DNA of 64,000 nucleotides from Bin25 sp965221765 (GCA_965221765.1 OZ244911.1:744001-808000), one strand, 5' to 3'. Counted from the stretch's first letter, positions 27,997 to 37,158 are shown. The notes: generated by a model from the sequence alone, not told the origin. Numbers and translations: made by a program.

Positions 27997-29052
27997 CTAG
28001 TCTATCGAAAGCATTTTATGGAGTAACTCTTGATCTGTTTTCCCACCAGCAAAATCATCAAACGTTTTTTGGGTGGCTTCAATGATGTGTTTTTGAATAA
28101 ATGGAGCGCCTTCACGGGCTCCTTGTTGGGGACTTTTGATACAACATTCCCATTCCATAACGGCCCAAACATCACATCCATACTGGGTTAACTTAGAAAA
28201 TATGCTTTTAAAATCGATCTGTCCATCTCCTAAGGAACGGTATCGTCCGGCTCGATCAATCCAATCGCCATAACCTCCAAAAACTCCTTTTTTGCCTGTG
28301 GGATTGAATTCAGAATCTTTAACATGAAATGATTTAATAAACTCATGGTAGTAATCAATATAGGTGAGATAATCCAGTTGTTGTAAAATAAAATGGCTGG
28401 GGTCATATAAGATATGGACTCTTTGATGATGGCCAGTTTCTTTTAAAAAGCGTTCGAATGTCACCCCATCATGGAGATCTTCTCCGGGATGAATTTCATA
28501 ACAAACATCAACGCCTTCTTGATCAAAGTGATTCAATATGGGTAGCCATCGTTTGGCTAATTCTTTGAAGCCTAAATCAACCAATCCATCGGGTCGTTGT
28601 GGCCAAGGATGAAATGTGTGCCACAGTAGGGCTCCTGAAAAAGTAGCATGAACTGTTAGTCCCAAACGTCGGGAAGCGGTCGCCGCCTTTTTTACGGCAT
28701 CTATGGCCCATTGAGTTCGAGCGTTGGGATTATTTTTAAGGTGATCTGGAGCAAAATTGTCAAACATCAAATCATAGGCAGGATGGACCGCAACCAATTG
28801 ACCTTGTAAGTGCGTGGAAAGCTCGGTGATTTCTAAACCATAAGATTGGAGGGTACCTTTTAAATCATCGCAATAGACTTGACTTTTAGCCGCTAGATCT
28901 AGATCGATAATGAATGGTTCCCAAGTAGGCAATTGAACTCCTTTATATCCGAGATCGGATACCCATTTACAAAGTCCTTCAAGACTATTGTATGGGGGTG
29001 CGTTATCTACAAACTGAGCCAAAAAAATGGCGGGACCTTTGATTGTTTTCAT
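27997..29052 (-). CDS. Sugar phosphate isomerase/epimerase (TIM barrel)
   Basis: The 351-residue protein belongs to the xylose-isomerase-like TIM-barrel family. Likely metal ligands are in VCYEIHPGEDLHDG, HILYDPSHF, SFHVKDSEF and AVMEWECCIKSP. No signal peptide is present, so it acts in the cytoplasm. It is the last gene of a four-gene minus-strand operon and overlaps the oxidoreductase gene upstream as ATGA. The context suggests it handles a keto- or aldo-sugar made by the neighbouring dehydrogenases, but the exact substrate is unknown. Confidence 0.88.
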   Translation of the reverse strand: MKTIKGPAIFLAQFVDNAPPYNSLEGLCKWVSDLGYKGVQLPTWEPFIIDLDLAAKSQVYCDDLKGTLQSYGLEITELSTHLQGQLVAVHPAYDLMFDNFAPDHLKNNPNARTQWAIDAVKKAATASRRLGLTVHATFSGALLWHTFHPWPQRPDGLVDLGFKELAKRWLPILNHFDQEGVDVCYEIHPGEDLHDGVTFERFLKETGHHQRVHILYDPSHFILQQLDYLTYIDYYHEFIKSFHVKDSEFNPTGKKGVFGGYGDWIDRAGRYRSLGDGQIDFKSIFSKLTQYGCDVWAVMEWECCIKSPQQGAREGAPFIQKHIIEATQKTFDDFAGGKTDQELLHKMLSID

Positions 29053-30188
29053 AATTCACTTAATGATTTCCAACTATTTCCTGCTTGATGAGACTCAACG
29101 ACTTTTTCGACAAATAACATCCCTCTTTTCCCTTGGTATAAAGTCGGGTACTCGCCATCAAAGGATTTTTCACCATCGATGGCTTTGGCCACACCTTTAT
29201 AAATATTTCCCATCGCATCAAAGATACCTTCGGGATGACCTGCTGGTAACTTGGTGCCATCATTGGCAAAATCAGAGCAATAGGCATGCCCTGGTTTGAT
29301 GACTTTTCGAGGCTGGTGATCTTCGAGATGATAAAGAAAATTAGGATTTTCTTGTTCCCATTTAAAGGCTCCCTGATCACCGTATATGGCTACCGAGAGA
29401 TTGTTTTCTTCACCAGTAGCAATTTGACTAGCTCGAATAAGCCCCTTGGCATAACCTTTAAATCGGACCAAAATAGTGCCATCAACATCTAAGGGATTAT
29501 AATCATAGAGGTTGTTTAAGTCAGCAAGGAGGTGCGTCACTTCCATATTGGTCAGATATTCTAATAGGTGAAACGCATGGGTGCCAATATCTCCAATACA
29601 AGAACTAATTCCAGTAACTTCAGGATTTAATCGCCAGATGCCTTTGCATTTTTCTGCGTCATGAATCACGGGGTTGATCCATCCCTGATAATATTGCATA
29701 TCGATTTTTTGGATATTTCCTAGATATCCTTTCGATAATAAATACTTCATCTGGCGTACCATCGGATAACCAGTATAGGTATAGGTCACAGCAAAAACAG
29801 TTCTGCTCTTATTTTGCAGTTGTTCTAATTCGACGGCATCTTTGTATGAAGTCGTTAAAGGTTTTTCACAGATCACGTGAAATCTATTTTCTAAAAGCGC
29901 TTTGGCCATGGGATAGTGAAGGACATTCGGGGTAAGAACCGAAACCACTTGAATTTTTTCATCAATAGGTTTTTTGGACTCTTGTTCAATAAATGTGTCA
30001 AAATCTGGATATACCCTAGAGAGGTCAACTCCAAACTGGGAAGCATATTTTTTATTGAGTTCAAAATCAGGATGGAATACACCACCCGAGATATCGTATC
30101 GATCCCACATCTTGGCTGCTACTCGATGAAGAATACCAATCAAGGAATCACCACCCCCTCCAATAATGCCAAGTTTAATTTTACTCAT
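29049..30188 (-). CDS. Gfo/Idh/MocA-family oxidoreductase
   Basis: I start at ATG 30188 because MSKIKLGIIGGGGDSLIG is the normal Rossmann N-terminus (379 residues); the longer frame adds 14 unlikely residues. The NAD(P) motif GIIGGGGDS is followed by VVSVLTPNVLHYPMAKALL and the catalytic-type VICEKPLTTSYKDA, with EKP as in other members. The C-terminal half is the beta-sheet substrate domain. Family enzymes oxidise or reduce sugar hydroxyl or keto groups, and in several pathways they reduce 3-keto-sugars. It overlaps the transporter gene by eight bases and the isomerase gene by four. Confidence 0.9.
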   Translation of the reverse strand: MSKIKLGIIGGGGDSLIGILHRVAAKMWDRYDISGGVFHPDFELNKKYASQFGVDLSRVYPDFDTFIEQESKKPIDEKIQVVSVLTPNVLHYPMAKALLENRFHVICEKPLTTSYKDAVELEQLQNKSRTVFAVTYTYTGYPMVRQMKYLLSKGYLGNIQKIDMQYYQGWINPVIHDAEKCKGIWRLNPEVTGISSCIGDIGTHAFHLLEYLTNMEVTHLLADLNNLYDYNPLDVDGTILVRFKGYAKGLIRASQIATGEENNLSVAIYGDQGAFKWEQENPNFLYHLEDHQPRKVIKPGHAYCSDFANDGTKLPAGHPEGIFDAMGNIYKGVAKAIDGEKSFDGEYPTLYQGKRGMLFVEKVVESHQAGNSWKSLSEL

Positions 30189-31422
30189 TGGGAGTTGAAT
30201 ATTTTTTAGTCTCTTTAAATAATAGCACAAATATGATGAGCACTCCTAGTGCAAAAATGGCAGGCACCAACCAAAAGCCAAACCAATCAATGATGCCACC
30301 ATCTTGATAATGCTCATAGACAATCCCTGCAAATCTAAATCCTAAAAACATACCCACGCCATAGGTCGCTAAAGCAATTAATCCTTGAGCTGAACTTTTG
30401 TATTCTTTAGGAGCTTTGAGTTCGGTATAAATTTGACCGCTGACAAAAAAGAAGTCATAACAAATGCCATGTAAAACAATGGCTACAATGAGCATCCATG
30501 TTTGCTCCGTAATTCCACCATAAGCAAATAATAGATATCTCAAGAACCAAGCCAATATTCCTATGATTAGGGTGTTTTTAATTCCAAAGCGCAATAAAAA
30601 GAAAGGGAGCAGAAGCATGAAAAAAACTTCAGAAACCTGCCCCAAAGTCATTACCCCAGCGGCCCCTTCCATCCCATAATCATTTAGAAAGGGATTAGCC
30701 CATGCATAATAAAAAGAAAGCGGAATACAAATCAGGATGGATGAAATAAAAAACAAGAGATAGGATTTGCTTTTAAGAATTCTAAAAGAATCTAAACCCA
30801 ATAGTTTGATGATTGAAACTCTTTTAGTTCTATCAATGAGGGGAGGCGTTTTGGGGAGGGTAAAAGAAAATATTCCCAAGAGAACCGAAACAATGGCTCC
30901 TAACAAAAAAGTTTTTTCTAAGGTTTTTTCTGCTTCCCAATTAAACCAGGCGATAAAGAGTCCGGCAGCAATCCAACCAATAGTTCCCAGCACTCGTATG
31001 GGCGTGAATTCTTTTGTTGGATTTTTCATTTGACGAAAAGCAACCGCATTGCATAGAGCCATGGTAGGCATATAAAGGATGAGATAAGATAGAATGTAGG
31101 GATAAAATTGATGGAAATTAGTACTGATACTTGCTTGATAGAGTAAAACAGCTCCCACCAAGTGAATCACGCCCATCAGTTTTTGAGCCGAAAAATACCG
31201 ATCGGCCAAAATACCAACAATAACAGGTGCGACAATAGCACCAATAGCTTGAGCTTCATAGGCGATAGCAACTTGGATTCCATCAGCTCCAAAGGCATCC
31301 ACTAAGTAAGTTCCCATTGTAACATACCAAGTCCCCCAAACAAAAAAATCCAAAAACATCATCAGACCCAATTTGAATTGGACTCCTGTAATGTGAAATC
31401 TAGGTGAAATTAATTGTGGCAT
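30181..31422 (-). CDS. NupG-like nucleoside/sugar MFS transporter
   Basis: The 413-residue protein has twelve predicted membrane spans and the nucleoside:H+ symporter-type features LMMFLDFFVWGTWYVTMGTYL at the N-terminus and IGWIAAGLFIAWF in the middle. NupG-like proteins in Bacteroidota sugar clusters often carry other small polyols or sugars, so the substrate is open. It is the second gene of the operon, 27 bases after the upstream isomerase and overlapping the oxidoreductase start, which ties uptake to the enzymes beside it. Confidence 0.85.
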   Translation of the reverse strand: MPQLISPRFHITGVQFKLGLMMFLDFFVWGTWYVTMGTYLVDAFGADGIQVAIAYEAQAIGAIVAPVIVGILADRYFSAQKLMGVIHLVGAVLLYQASISTNFHQFYPYILSYLILYMPTMALCNAVAFRQMKNPTKEFTPIRVLGTIGWIAAGLFIAWFNWEAEKTLEKTFLLGAIVSVLLGIFSFTLPKTPPLIDRTKRVSIIKLLGLDSFRILKSKSYLLFFISSILICIPLSFYYAWANPFLNDYGMEGAAGVMTLGQVSEVFFMLLLPFFLLRFGIKNTLIIGILAWFLRYLLFAYGGITEQTWMLIVAIVLHGICYDFFFVSGQIYTELKAPKEYKSSAQGLIALATYGVGMFLGFRFAGIVYEHYQDGGIIDWFGFWLVPAIFALGVLIIFVLLFKETKKYSTPNE

Positions 31423-31449
31423 AGAATATAAATATTGAGCAATAAAAAA

Positions 31450-32418
31450 CTACTCGAAGTACCTTTTTAAAAGGTTTAATCCAGCCGTGATGCCCTCTTT
31501 TTCAGGCAGCTGATTGCCTTCATATTCAACACCGATAAATCCGGTATAGCTCGAGGCTTTCACTATTTCTGCCATGCGGCCAAAATCGATAAAAGTTTCT
31601 TCACCATTTTCATCAAAATCAAAGCATTTGGCGCTCACCCCAAAAGCTTTGGGCATCAACTGCTCGACCCCTAAGTAGATATCATAGAGGTTGCTGCATT
31701 TTTCTAGTCCTCCCCAACCATCATTACTAAGACAAAAATTGCCATAATCTGGAAGGGTTCCGCAATTTTCTTTTTTAGTCTCGTTGATGACCTTCATCAA
31801 TTCAACGGCATTGGAGGAGATTCCGCCATGATTTTCGACGATGACATTGATGCTTTTATCAGTAGCATAGTCACTCAGGGCTTTGAGACTTTCTATAGAA
31901 TTTTGTCGCCACTTTTTAGGATCTTCTTCCCCATTAAGATTCACTCGTACAGCGGTGCAATTCAATTGGTGTGCCGCATCAATCCAAACTTTATGTCTTT
32001 CGATGGCTTGAAGCCGTTCGATCAGATCGGAAGAAGATAAGTCTCCTTCTCCATCCACCATAATCAAAACATTGGTCATGGTATACTTTTTAGCCATGGC
32101 ATTGCTTTTTTCAACAAATTGTTGAATCGCAGCATTTCGGTCGATGGTGTCATGGTATGCAGGATACAGATGATTGACATATTCTAGTCCTGTAAATCCT
32201 AGTTCGCTAGCAATGCGAGCAAATTCATAAGGCGATGTCTCTCCACTGCGTATTTGTTTGTGCAAAGACCACTGTGCAAGGGAATAGTTATATTCTATAG
32301 TTGTGTCAAAAGATGCTGTTTGATAAAGGTCATGGGATGGAATATCATAAGCATTCATTAGAATGAATGCCAAAAGGAACCCCATCATACCCATCAATAG
32401 GAGTTTAATTGATTTCAT
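31450..32418 (-). CDS. Exported or membrane-anchored sugar isomerase/epimerase-like TIM barrel
   Basis: The ATG at 32418 gives MKSIKLLLMGMMGFLLAFILM, a signal or anchor sequence, so the 322-residue form is preferred to the longer frame. The rest is an AP-endonuclease-2-type TIM barrel with motifs YEFARIASELGFTGLEYV, INVIVENHGGISS, GTLPDYGNFCLS and GFIGVEYEGNQLPE, which hold the usual Glu, Asp and His metal ligands. A secreted barrel beside a periplasmic oxidase suggests action on an oxidised sugar outside the inner membrane, such as a 3-keto-glycoside. That role is inference. It is the first gene of the operon. Confidence 0.85.
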   Translation of the reverse strand: MKSIKLLLMGMMGFLLAFILMNAYDIPSHDLYQTASFDTTIEYNYSLAQWSLHKQIRSGETSPYEFARIASELGFTGLEYVNHLYPAYHDTIDRNAAIQQFVEKSNAMAKKYTMTNVLIMVDGEGDLSSSDLIERLQAIERHKVWIDAAHQLNCTAVRVNLNGEEDPKKWRQNSIESLKALSDYATDKSINVIVENHGGISSNAVELMKVINETKKENCGTLPDYGNFCLSNDGWGGLEKCSNLYDIYLGVEQLMPKAFGVSAKCFDFDENGEETFIDFGRMAEIVKASSYTGFIGVEYEGNQLPEKEGITAGLNLLKRYFE

Positions 32419-32971
32419 TAAATTCAAATTTGGTAAAATTGGTTCTAAAATTATAGTTTTTCGCAAGAAAAATTTTAGACAATCTGAAAGAAGTTTTTTG
32501 AATAAAACAAAAGCCGTTTATCGGTATCGACTATGAATTCAATATCGGTCAATGGATTATCTAAGATCGCCAAACAACCTTTAGGCTCTATCGAATGTAG
32601 GTGTGGAACAGCCATCCAAATTCTCATAAGGAAACATCATTTGAATTCAACGAGTATAAAAAACTAGATTTCTGAAATTATTTTAATAAAATAACGGTTA
32701 CAAACAAGTATAGAGTCAGTTGACATGTTAACACTTTATTCTTCAATGCTTTTTGGTCACATAATCCATGGTTTGAAGGTTCATTGGATTTCAAATATTG
32801 ATATTAAGCACTTTCTCAGCGAGGACTTGAATAAGACTATTTCAACTGATTAGGAAGGCCTATCAGCATACCGATTAATAATACCTTCATTATAAAAATA
32901 GCAGAAGAGAACTATAGGCCCTAATTTGGTCAACAGATAAATTCTTGTAAATTGTAATCAAAATATAGAGG
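32419..32971. other. Divergent intergenic region of the sugar-oxidation cluster
   Basis: About 550 bases separate the isomerase operon from the GMC gene. No exact TAnnTTTG box or clear inverted repeat was found close to either start, and short frames carry no motif. It should contain both promoters. Confidence 0.4.
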
Positions 32972-34681
32972 ATGATAAATAATTATGATGCTATAGTAGT
33001 CGGGACTGGAATTAGTGGAGGATGGGCGGCAAAAGAACTCTGTGAAAAAGGATTAAAAACACTCGTGCTGGAACGAGGGCCAATGATGAGGCATCCTAGG
33101 GATTATAAAACGGCCAACATGGACGATTGGGACTTTCCATATCGAGACAGCATCACCAACAAGATTCGAGAACGGCAACCTAAACAAAGCCGCACAGGCT
33201 ATGTTTCGAGAGAATCGTCATCGTATTTATTTGTTGATGATATAGATCATCCATACAACGAAGTACAGCGTTTTGATTGGATTCGAGGTTATCATGTGGG
33301 TGGGCGTTCCATCATGTGGGGAAGGCAAAGTTACCGGTTTAGTCCAATGGACTTTGAAGCAAACGCCAAAGATGGCATCGCGGTTGACTGGCCCATCAGA
33401 TATTCGGATATAGAGCCTTGGTATGATTATGTTGAAGAATATATTGGTATTAGTGGTCAGTCGTTGGGATTATCTCAACTGCCAGATAGTAAGTTTCTCA
33501 AACCAATGGAATTAAACTGTATTGAAAAGCAAATTCAAGAGAGTTTAAGCGACCAATTTGATGATGGTCGCTTATTGACCATTGGAAGAGTAGCACATAT
33601 TACAGAAGGGACCAAACCTGGATTGGGAAGAGTTACCTGTCAATATCGAAATCGATGCCGTCGGGGATGCCCTTTTGGTGCTTATTTCAGTAGTAATTCA
33701 TCAACATTACCGGCTGCCGAAAATACAGGTAATATGACATTGATTCCTAATTCTATTGTGCATGAAATCCTTTATGATCCAAATACCCAAAAAGCAATGG
33801 GTGTTCGAGTCATCGATAATAATAATCCCGAAAATCCGACGTCTGTAGAATACAAATCCAAAGTCATATTTTTATGTGCTTCGGCAGTGGCTTCAACATC
33901 CATCATGTTGCAATCAAAGTCCAACAGATATCCCAATGGGATTGGAAACGATTCCGAGCAGTTAGGCAGAAATTTAATGGATCATCATTTTAGAGTGGGT
34001 GGAGTTGGTCGTTTTGAAACGCATCAAGACAAGTATTATGTGGGGCGTCGCCCCAATGGCATTTATATTCCTCGATTTAGAAATTTAGGAGGCAATACCA
34101 ATCACAAAGACTTTATTAGAGGCTATGGATATCAAGGTGGGGCTAGTCGAGGCAGTAGTTGGGAATTTCAAGTGAAAGAAATGGGTCCCTATGGCCATGA
34201 TTTTAAAACTAGTTTACTCAAACCGGGCCCTTGGAGTTTCGGCATTACCGGGTTTGGAGAAATACTGCCGTATGAAGATAATAGAATGTATTTAGATTAT
34301 CATCAACCCGACAAATGGGGGCTGCCAACCATTACGTTTGATGCCTCTATCAAAGAAAATGAACTCAATATGCGTAAAGACATGAAACAACAAGCCATCG
34401 AAATGATTGAAGCTGCTGGAGGTAAAAATGTTTCAGGATTTGAAGATTTATACGCTATTGGTTTGGGAATTCATGAAATGGGAACAGCTAGAATGGGAAG
34501 AAGTCCTAAAACTTCAGTACTCAATCAAAACAATCAAGTTCATGGTGTTGAGAACCTTTATGTTACGGATGGGGCATGCATGACCTCAGGGGGGTGTCAA
34601 AATCCATCATTGACCTATATGGCATTAACGGCACGAGCCGCTAATCATGCCGTTGAAGAACTCAAAAAAAGGAACCTATAA
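32972..34681 (+). CDS. GMC-family oxidoreductase, glucoside-3-dehydrogenase-like
   Basis: The 569-residue flavoprotein begins with the FAD-binding motif VVGTGISGGWAAKEL (GxGxxG at residues 11-16) followed by the acidic strand end LVLERG. HVGGRSIMWGRQSYRF and the C-terminal IHEMGTARMG and CQNPSLTYMAL carry the usual active-site His and Asn. It has no signal of its own. In glucoside-3-dehydrogenases the catalytic subunit is carried across the membrane with a twin-arginine partner, and such a partner follows 17 bases downstream. Such complexes oxidise the C3 hydroxyl of sugars and glycosides. The sugar used here is unknown. Confidence 0.88.
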   Translation: MINNYDAIVVGTGISGGWAAKELCEKGLKTLVLERGPMMRHPRDYKTANMDDWDFPYRDSITNKIRERQPKQSRTGYVSRESSSYLFVDDIDHPYNEVQRFDWIRGYHVGGRSIMWGRQSYRFSPMDFEANAKDGIAVDWPIRYSDIEPWYDYVEEYIGISGQSLGLSQLPDSKFLKPMELNCIEKQIQESLSDQFDDGRLLTIGRVAHITEGTKPGLGRVTCQYRNRCRRGCPFGAYFSSNSSTLPAAENTGNMTLIPNSIVHEILYDPNTQKAMGVRVIDNNNPENPTSVEYKSKVIFLCASAVASTSIMLQSKSNRYPNGIGNDSEQLGRNLMDHHFRVGGVGRFETHQDKYYVGRRPNGIYIPRFRNLGGNTNHKDFIRGYGYQGGASRGSSWEFQVKEMGPYGHDFKTSLLKPGPWSFGITGFGEILPYEDNRMYLDYHQPDKWGLPTITFDASIKENELNMRKDMKQQAIEMIEAAGGKNVSGFEDLYAIGLGIHEMGTARMGRSPKTSVLNQNNQVHGVENLYVTDGACMTSGGCQNPSLTYMALTARAANHAVEELKKRNL

Positions 34682-34698
34682 TCGATATAACGAGAAAA

Positions 34699-35325
34699 AT
34701 GACCATGAAAAGAAGACAAGCCATAAAAAACATTGGACTAGGTTTTGGAACCATCGCTCTATCGCCAGCCATAACAGCATTATTTCAAACATGTCAAAAG
34801 GCCCCTAGTTATACGCCGATTACTTTTTTAGACGGAAAATTTGAAATACTAGCAGAACTAATGGAGTTAATAATTCCAGAATCTAATGTGCCATCGGATT
34901 GGGGGATTCCTAGTGATATCAAGACTATACCTGGGGCCAAAGAATTAAAATTACCAGAATTTCTTGATGCGTATGTGCCTGCCGTATTTCCTCAAGAGGA
35001 ATTGGAAGTGATTTTGGCAGCGTTTGATGCATTTATAGAACAAACATTGAGCGATTCGTCCAAAGAATCTATTTCAGAAATATCAATAGAGGATTTAAAT
35101 ACTCAATTATCCAAGCTTTTATTACTAGAAGACATCCCAACCCCATTGGAAGAGATGGCCCCATCCAAAGCATTTGCTTATCAATTACGTGCTATATCGG
35201 TTGAAGCGTTTAAAGCCAATGAATTTATCGGCGAACAGATCCTGGCATACGATCCAATTCCAGGAACACAAGTAGGATGTATCGATTTAAAAGAAGCCAC
35301 TGGCGGTCGACTTTGGTCAATTTAA
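34699..35325 (+). CDS. Gluconate 2-dehydrogenase subunit 3-family protein with twin-arginine signal
   Basis: The 208-residue protein starts MTMKRRQAIKNIGLGFG, a twin-arginine export signal, and continues with a helical domain containing LAELMELIIPESNVPSDWG, typical of subunit 3. In related dehydrogenases this small subunit escorts the GMC subunit through the Tat system and stabilises it. It follows the GMC gene directly, and its end overlaps the cytochrome c gene by nine bases tail to tail. A second possible start (ATG 34705) would remove two residues. Confidence 0.87.
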   Translation: MTMKRRQAIKNIGLGFGTIALSPAITALFQTCQKAPSYTPITFLDGKFEILAELMELIIPESNVPSDWGIPSDIKTIPGAKELKLPEFLDAYVPAVFPQEELEVILAAFDAFIEQTLSDSSKESISEISIEDLNTQLSKLLLLEDIPTPLEEMAPSKAFAYQLRAISVEAFKANEFIGEQILAYDPIPGTQVGCIDLKEATGGRLWSI

Positions 35326-35838
35326 GGTGCGCATATATTCTACAATGGCTCTGGCTTGATCTTCATTAAGTCCTTGGTCAATCATCGGAATATTATTGTA
35401 TTTTTCTAAAAGTGCAATCGCAATCGGGTCTTCAGCCAACATTTGAGTTGGATTTAAAATGAGATTCATCACCCATTCTGGACTTCTTCTTTCATACACG
35501 CCCGTAACATCTGGTCCGATGAGTGTTCTACTGGGTATGTGACAGGCAGTACAATAGGTATTAAATAAATGTTCTCCTTGCTGTGCTAGTTCTTTATCAA
35601 TTTTTCTACCAAATCGAACGCGCTTAATCGGGCCGATTCCTTTATTATCCATATCAATTGCAATCGGCTCTTCAGCCACTATAACAGATGACGATTTATT
35701 AGGTTGAGTTGATTTGGATTCTGTTTCCACTGACGTAGAATGAAGATCTTTATATTCAAAAGAATCCGAATCGCTCTTTGCCCTTGTTTTACACCCCATA
35801 ATTAGGAGGCCTAAAAAAAGAATTGAAAATAATCTCAT
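35317..35838 (-). CDS. Lipoprotein cytochrome c
   Basis: The 173-residue protein has a lipoprotein signal ending LLIMGC (C16), a Ser/Asp-rich linker (about 20-70) and a C-terminal class I cytochrome c domain. The haem is bound by CTACH, and the likely axial Met is in NNIPMIDQGL. It would be anchored on the periplasmic side and pass electrons from the dehydrogenase to the respiratory chain, as cytochromes do in glucoside-3-dehydrogenase systems. It is convergent with, not co-transcribed with, the dehydrogenase genes. Confidence 0.88.
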   Translation of the reverse strand: MRLFSILFLGLLIMGCKTRAKSDSDSFEYKDLHSTSVETESKSTQPNKSSSVIVAEEPIAIDMDNKGIGPIKRVRFGRKIDKELAQQGEHLFNTYCTACHIPSRTLIGPDVTGVYERRSPEWVMNLILNPTQMLAEDPIAIALLEKYNNIPMIDQGLNEDQARAIVEYMRTLN

Positions 35839-36156
35839 GTGGTTGTTTAGAAACGAGTTAAAAGTATAGAAATTATAGAATACGGTATTTTGTCTTTTAT
35901 GGCGTTATGCTCTCAAACTTTCTTTTCGGATTGATCGGGTGGGGACCATGTCATTTTTAAATCAGTAAAAAACTAAATGGATTCAATTTAACTATAACAC
36001 CATCTAATAATGATTTGTGTTCTGTATGGTTGGAGGTTGATATCCTTTCATTCCTTATGAAATACAAAGATTATTTCCGACCTCTGAAAAGTAATTTAAA
36101 ACGCAAAGTAGCATATGATTTTTGTCATCGAATCAAAAATTGTTTAAGATTATTAA
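35839..36156. other. Intergenic region before the HmuY-family gene
   Basis: About 320 AT-rich bases between the divergent cytochrome c and HmuY-family genes. Apart from the operator and -7 box at its right edge, no structure was recognised. Confidence 0.4.
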
Positions 36157-36185
36157 TTTAGAATGATTCTAAATAAATATATTTG
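36157..36185 (+). promoter_or_regulatory. Fur-family-type 7-1-7 operator and TATATTTG -7 box
   Basis: TTTAGAATGATTCTAAA (36157-36173) is a perfect inverted repeat around a central G and contains the 7-1-7 arrangement TTAGAAT-G-ATTCTAA used by Fur and PerR repressors. Four bases later TATATTTG (36178-36185) fits the -7 consensus TAnnTTTG. The ATG is at 36216. A repressor bound here would block RNA polymerase. For a haem-binding lipoprotein, control by iron or haem through a Fur-family protein is the natural reading. Confidence 0.65.
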
Positions 36186-36215
36186 TAACTGATTTTAATC
36201 AAAAACTAATTTAAA

Positions 36216-37088
36216 ATGAAAAAACAACTTAGAAAAACACTCTATCTCGGACTTTTATCCGCACTGCTATTGGTTAGTTGTGAGGATAATCAAGATGAAA
36301 TCGATGCCTTAGAAGCTAAAATTGATCAAATTTTAGCACAAGAGTTACAAAGTAAAATCTCGGATTTAGATAGCAAAATAAACGGCCTTCCCACATCCGA
36401 GGATATAACAAAACTTCAAGGTGAAATTGATAATTTAAAGCAACAAGTTGGAAGTAGTAAAACAGATTTACAGGAAGCAAATACGATTATAGAGGATTTG
36501 CAAAACCAAATTGCAGAATTAGAAAAACAGCCGATTATCTCAAAAAAAATTCAAGACTTATTCGCTCCGGCGGCAATGGTCATAAATCAGCAAGGGCCAC
36601 CACCACCACCATCGGGGGAATTTGTAAAATTTAGTTTTGCAACTGGACAAACCACCACGAGTGATACTCATTGGGATATTGCATTGAGATCAACCACGAT
36701 CCTTGTCAATGGTGGAAGCAAAACGGGCTCCAATGATGAGCCAGAGAGAACAGGTCAAGGAGGAGCATATATTGTTGATGGAATTTTCAATGAAGTGAAC
36801 ATGATTGATGAAAGCGACTTTAAGAAAGATACTGCAGAAGGACCAGCCATTCCCACGGGTAGTGGAAACGGTTGGTATAATTACCAGCCACCACCTAATA
36901 ATCTTATCAATCCAATTCCAGGAAAAGTGCTTGTTTTCAGAACACATGATGGGAAGTATGCAAAAGTTGAAATACTGAGCTATTATAAAGGGGCTCCAAG
37001 CTTACCAAATGCTTTTAATGATGAATCTCGCCACTATACGTTCAACTATGTGTATCAACCCAATGAAGGAGAAACTCGTTTCGAATAA
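36216..37088 (+). CDS. hmuY: HmuY-family haem-binding lipoprotein with N-terminal coiled coil
   Basis: The 290-residue protein has a lipoprotein signal ending LLLVSC (C22). A heptad-rich coiled coil follows at about 28-110, then a short proline run (GPPPPPPSG) and a HmuY domain at about 130-290. The domain shows DTHWDIALRSTTILVNGG, GSGNGWYNYQ, PIPGKVLVFRTHDGKYAKVEI and SYYKG. HmuY proteins sit on the outer membrane and bind haem for import. The classic partner, a HmuR-type TonB receptor, is not adjacent. The coiled coil is not part of the usual HmuY layout and may make a trimeric or dimeric stalk. The operator at 36157 predicts iron or haem control. Confidence 0.85.
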   Translation: MKKQLRKTLYLGLLSALLLVSCEDNQDEIDALEAKIDQILAQELQSKISDLDSKINGLPTSEDITKLQGEIDNLKQQVGSSKTDLQEANTIIEDLQNQIAELEKQPIISKKIQDLFAPAAMVINQQGPPPPPSGEFVKFSFATGQTTTSDTHWDIALRSTTILVNGGSKTGSNDEPERTGQGGAYIVDGIFNEVNMIDESDFKKDTAEGPAIPTGSGNGWYNYQPPPNNLINPIPGKVLVFRTHDGKYAKVEILSYYKGAPSLPNAFNDESRHYTFNYVYQPNEGETRFE

Positions 37089-37119
37089 TACATAAGCTTT
37101 TCATTCATTATGATTTTGG

Positions 37120-37158
37120 TTGGTGTTTATCTAGTTTTGGAAACCAAATAAACACCAA
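37120..37158. terminator. Long stem-loop between convergent HmuY-family and EamA genes
   Basis: The arms TTGGTGTTTAT and ATAAACACCAA are perfect complements around a 17-base spacer that itself contains a TTTGG/CCAAA stem. The stop codon of the EamA gene (37127-37129) lies inside the left arm. No long T-run follows on either strand, so a bidirectional terminator is plausible but not certain. Confidence 0.45.

Noticed and set aside
27997..35838. Myo-inositol catabolism as the pathway for the isomerase/oxidoreductase cluster
   Set aside because: IolB-, IolC- and IolD-like genes are absent, while a GMC dehydrogenase with subunit 3 and cytochrome fits a 3-keto-sugar route better.
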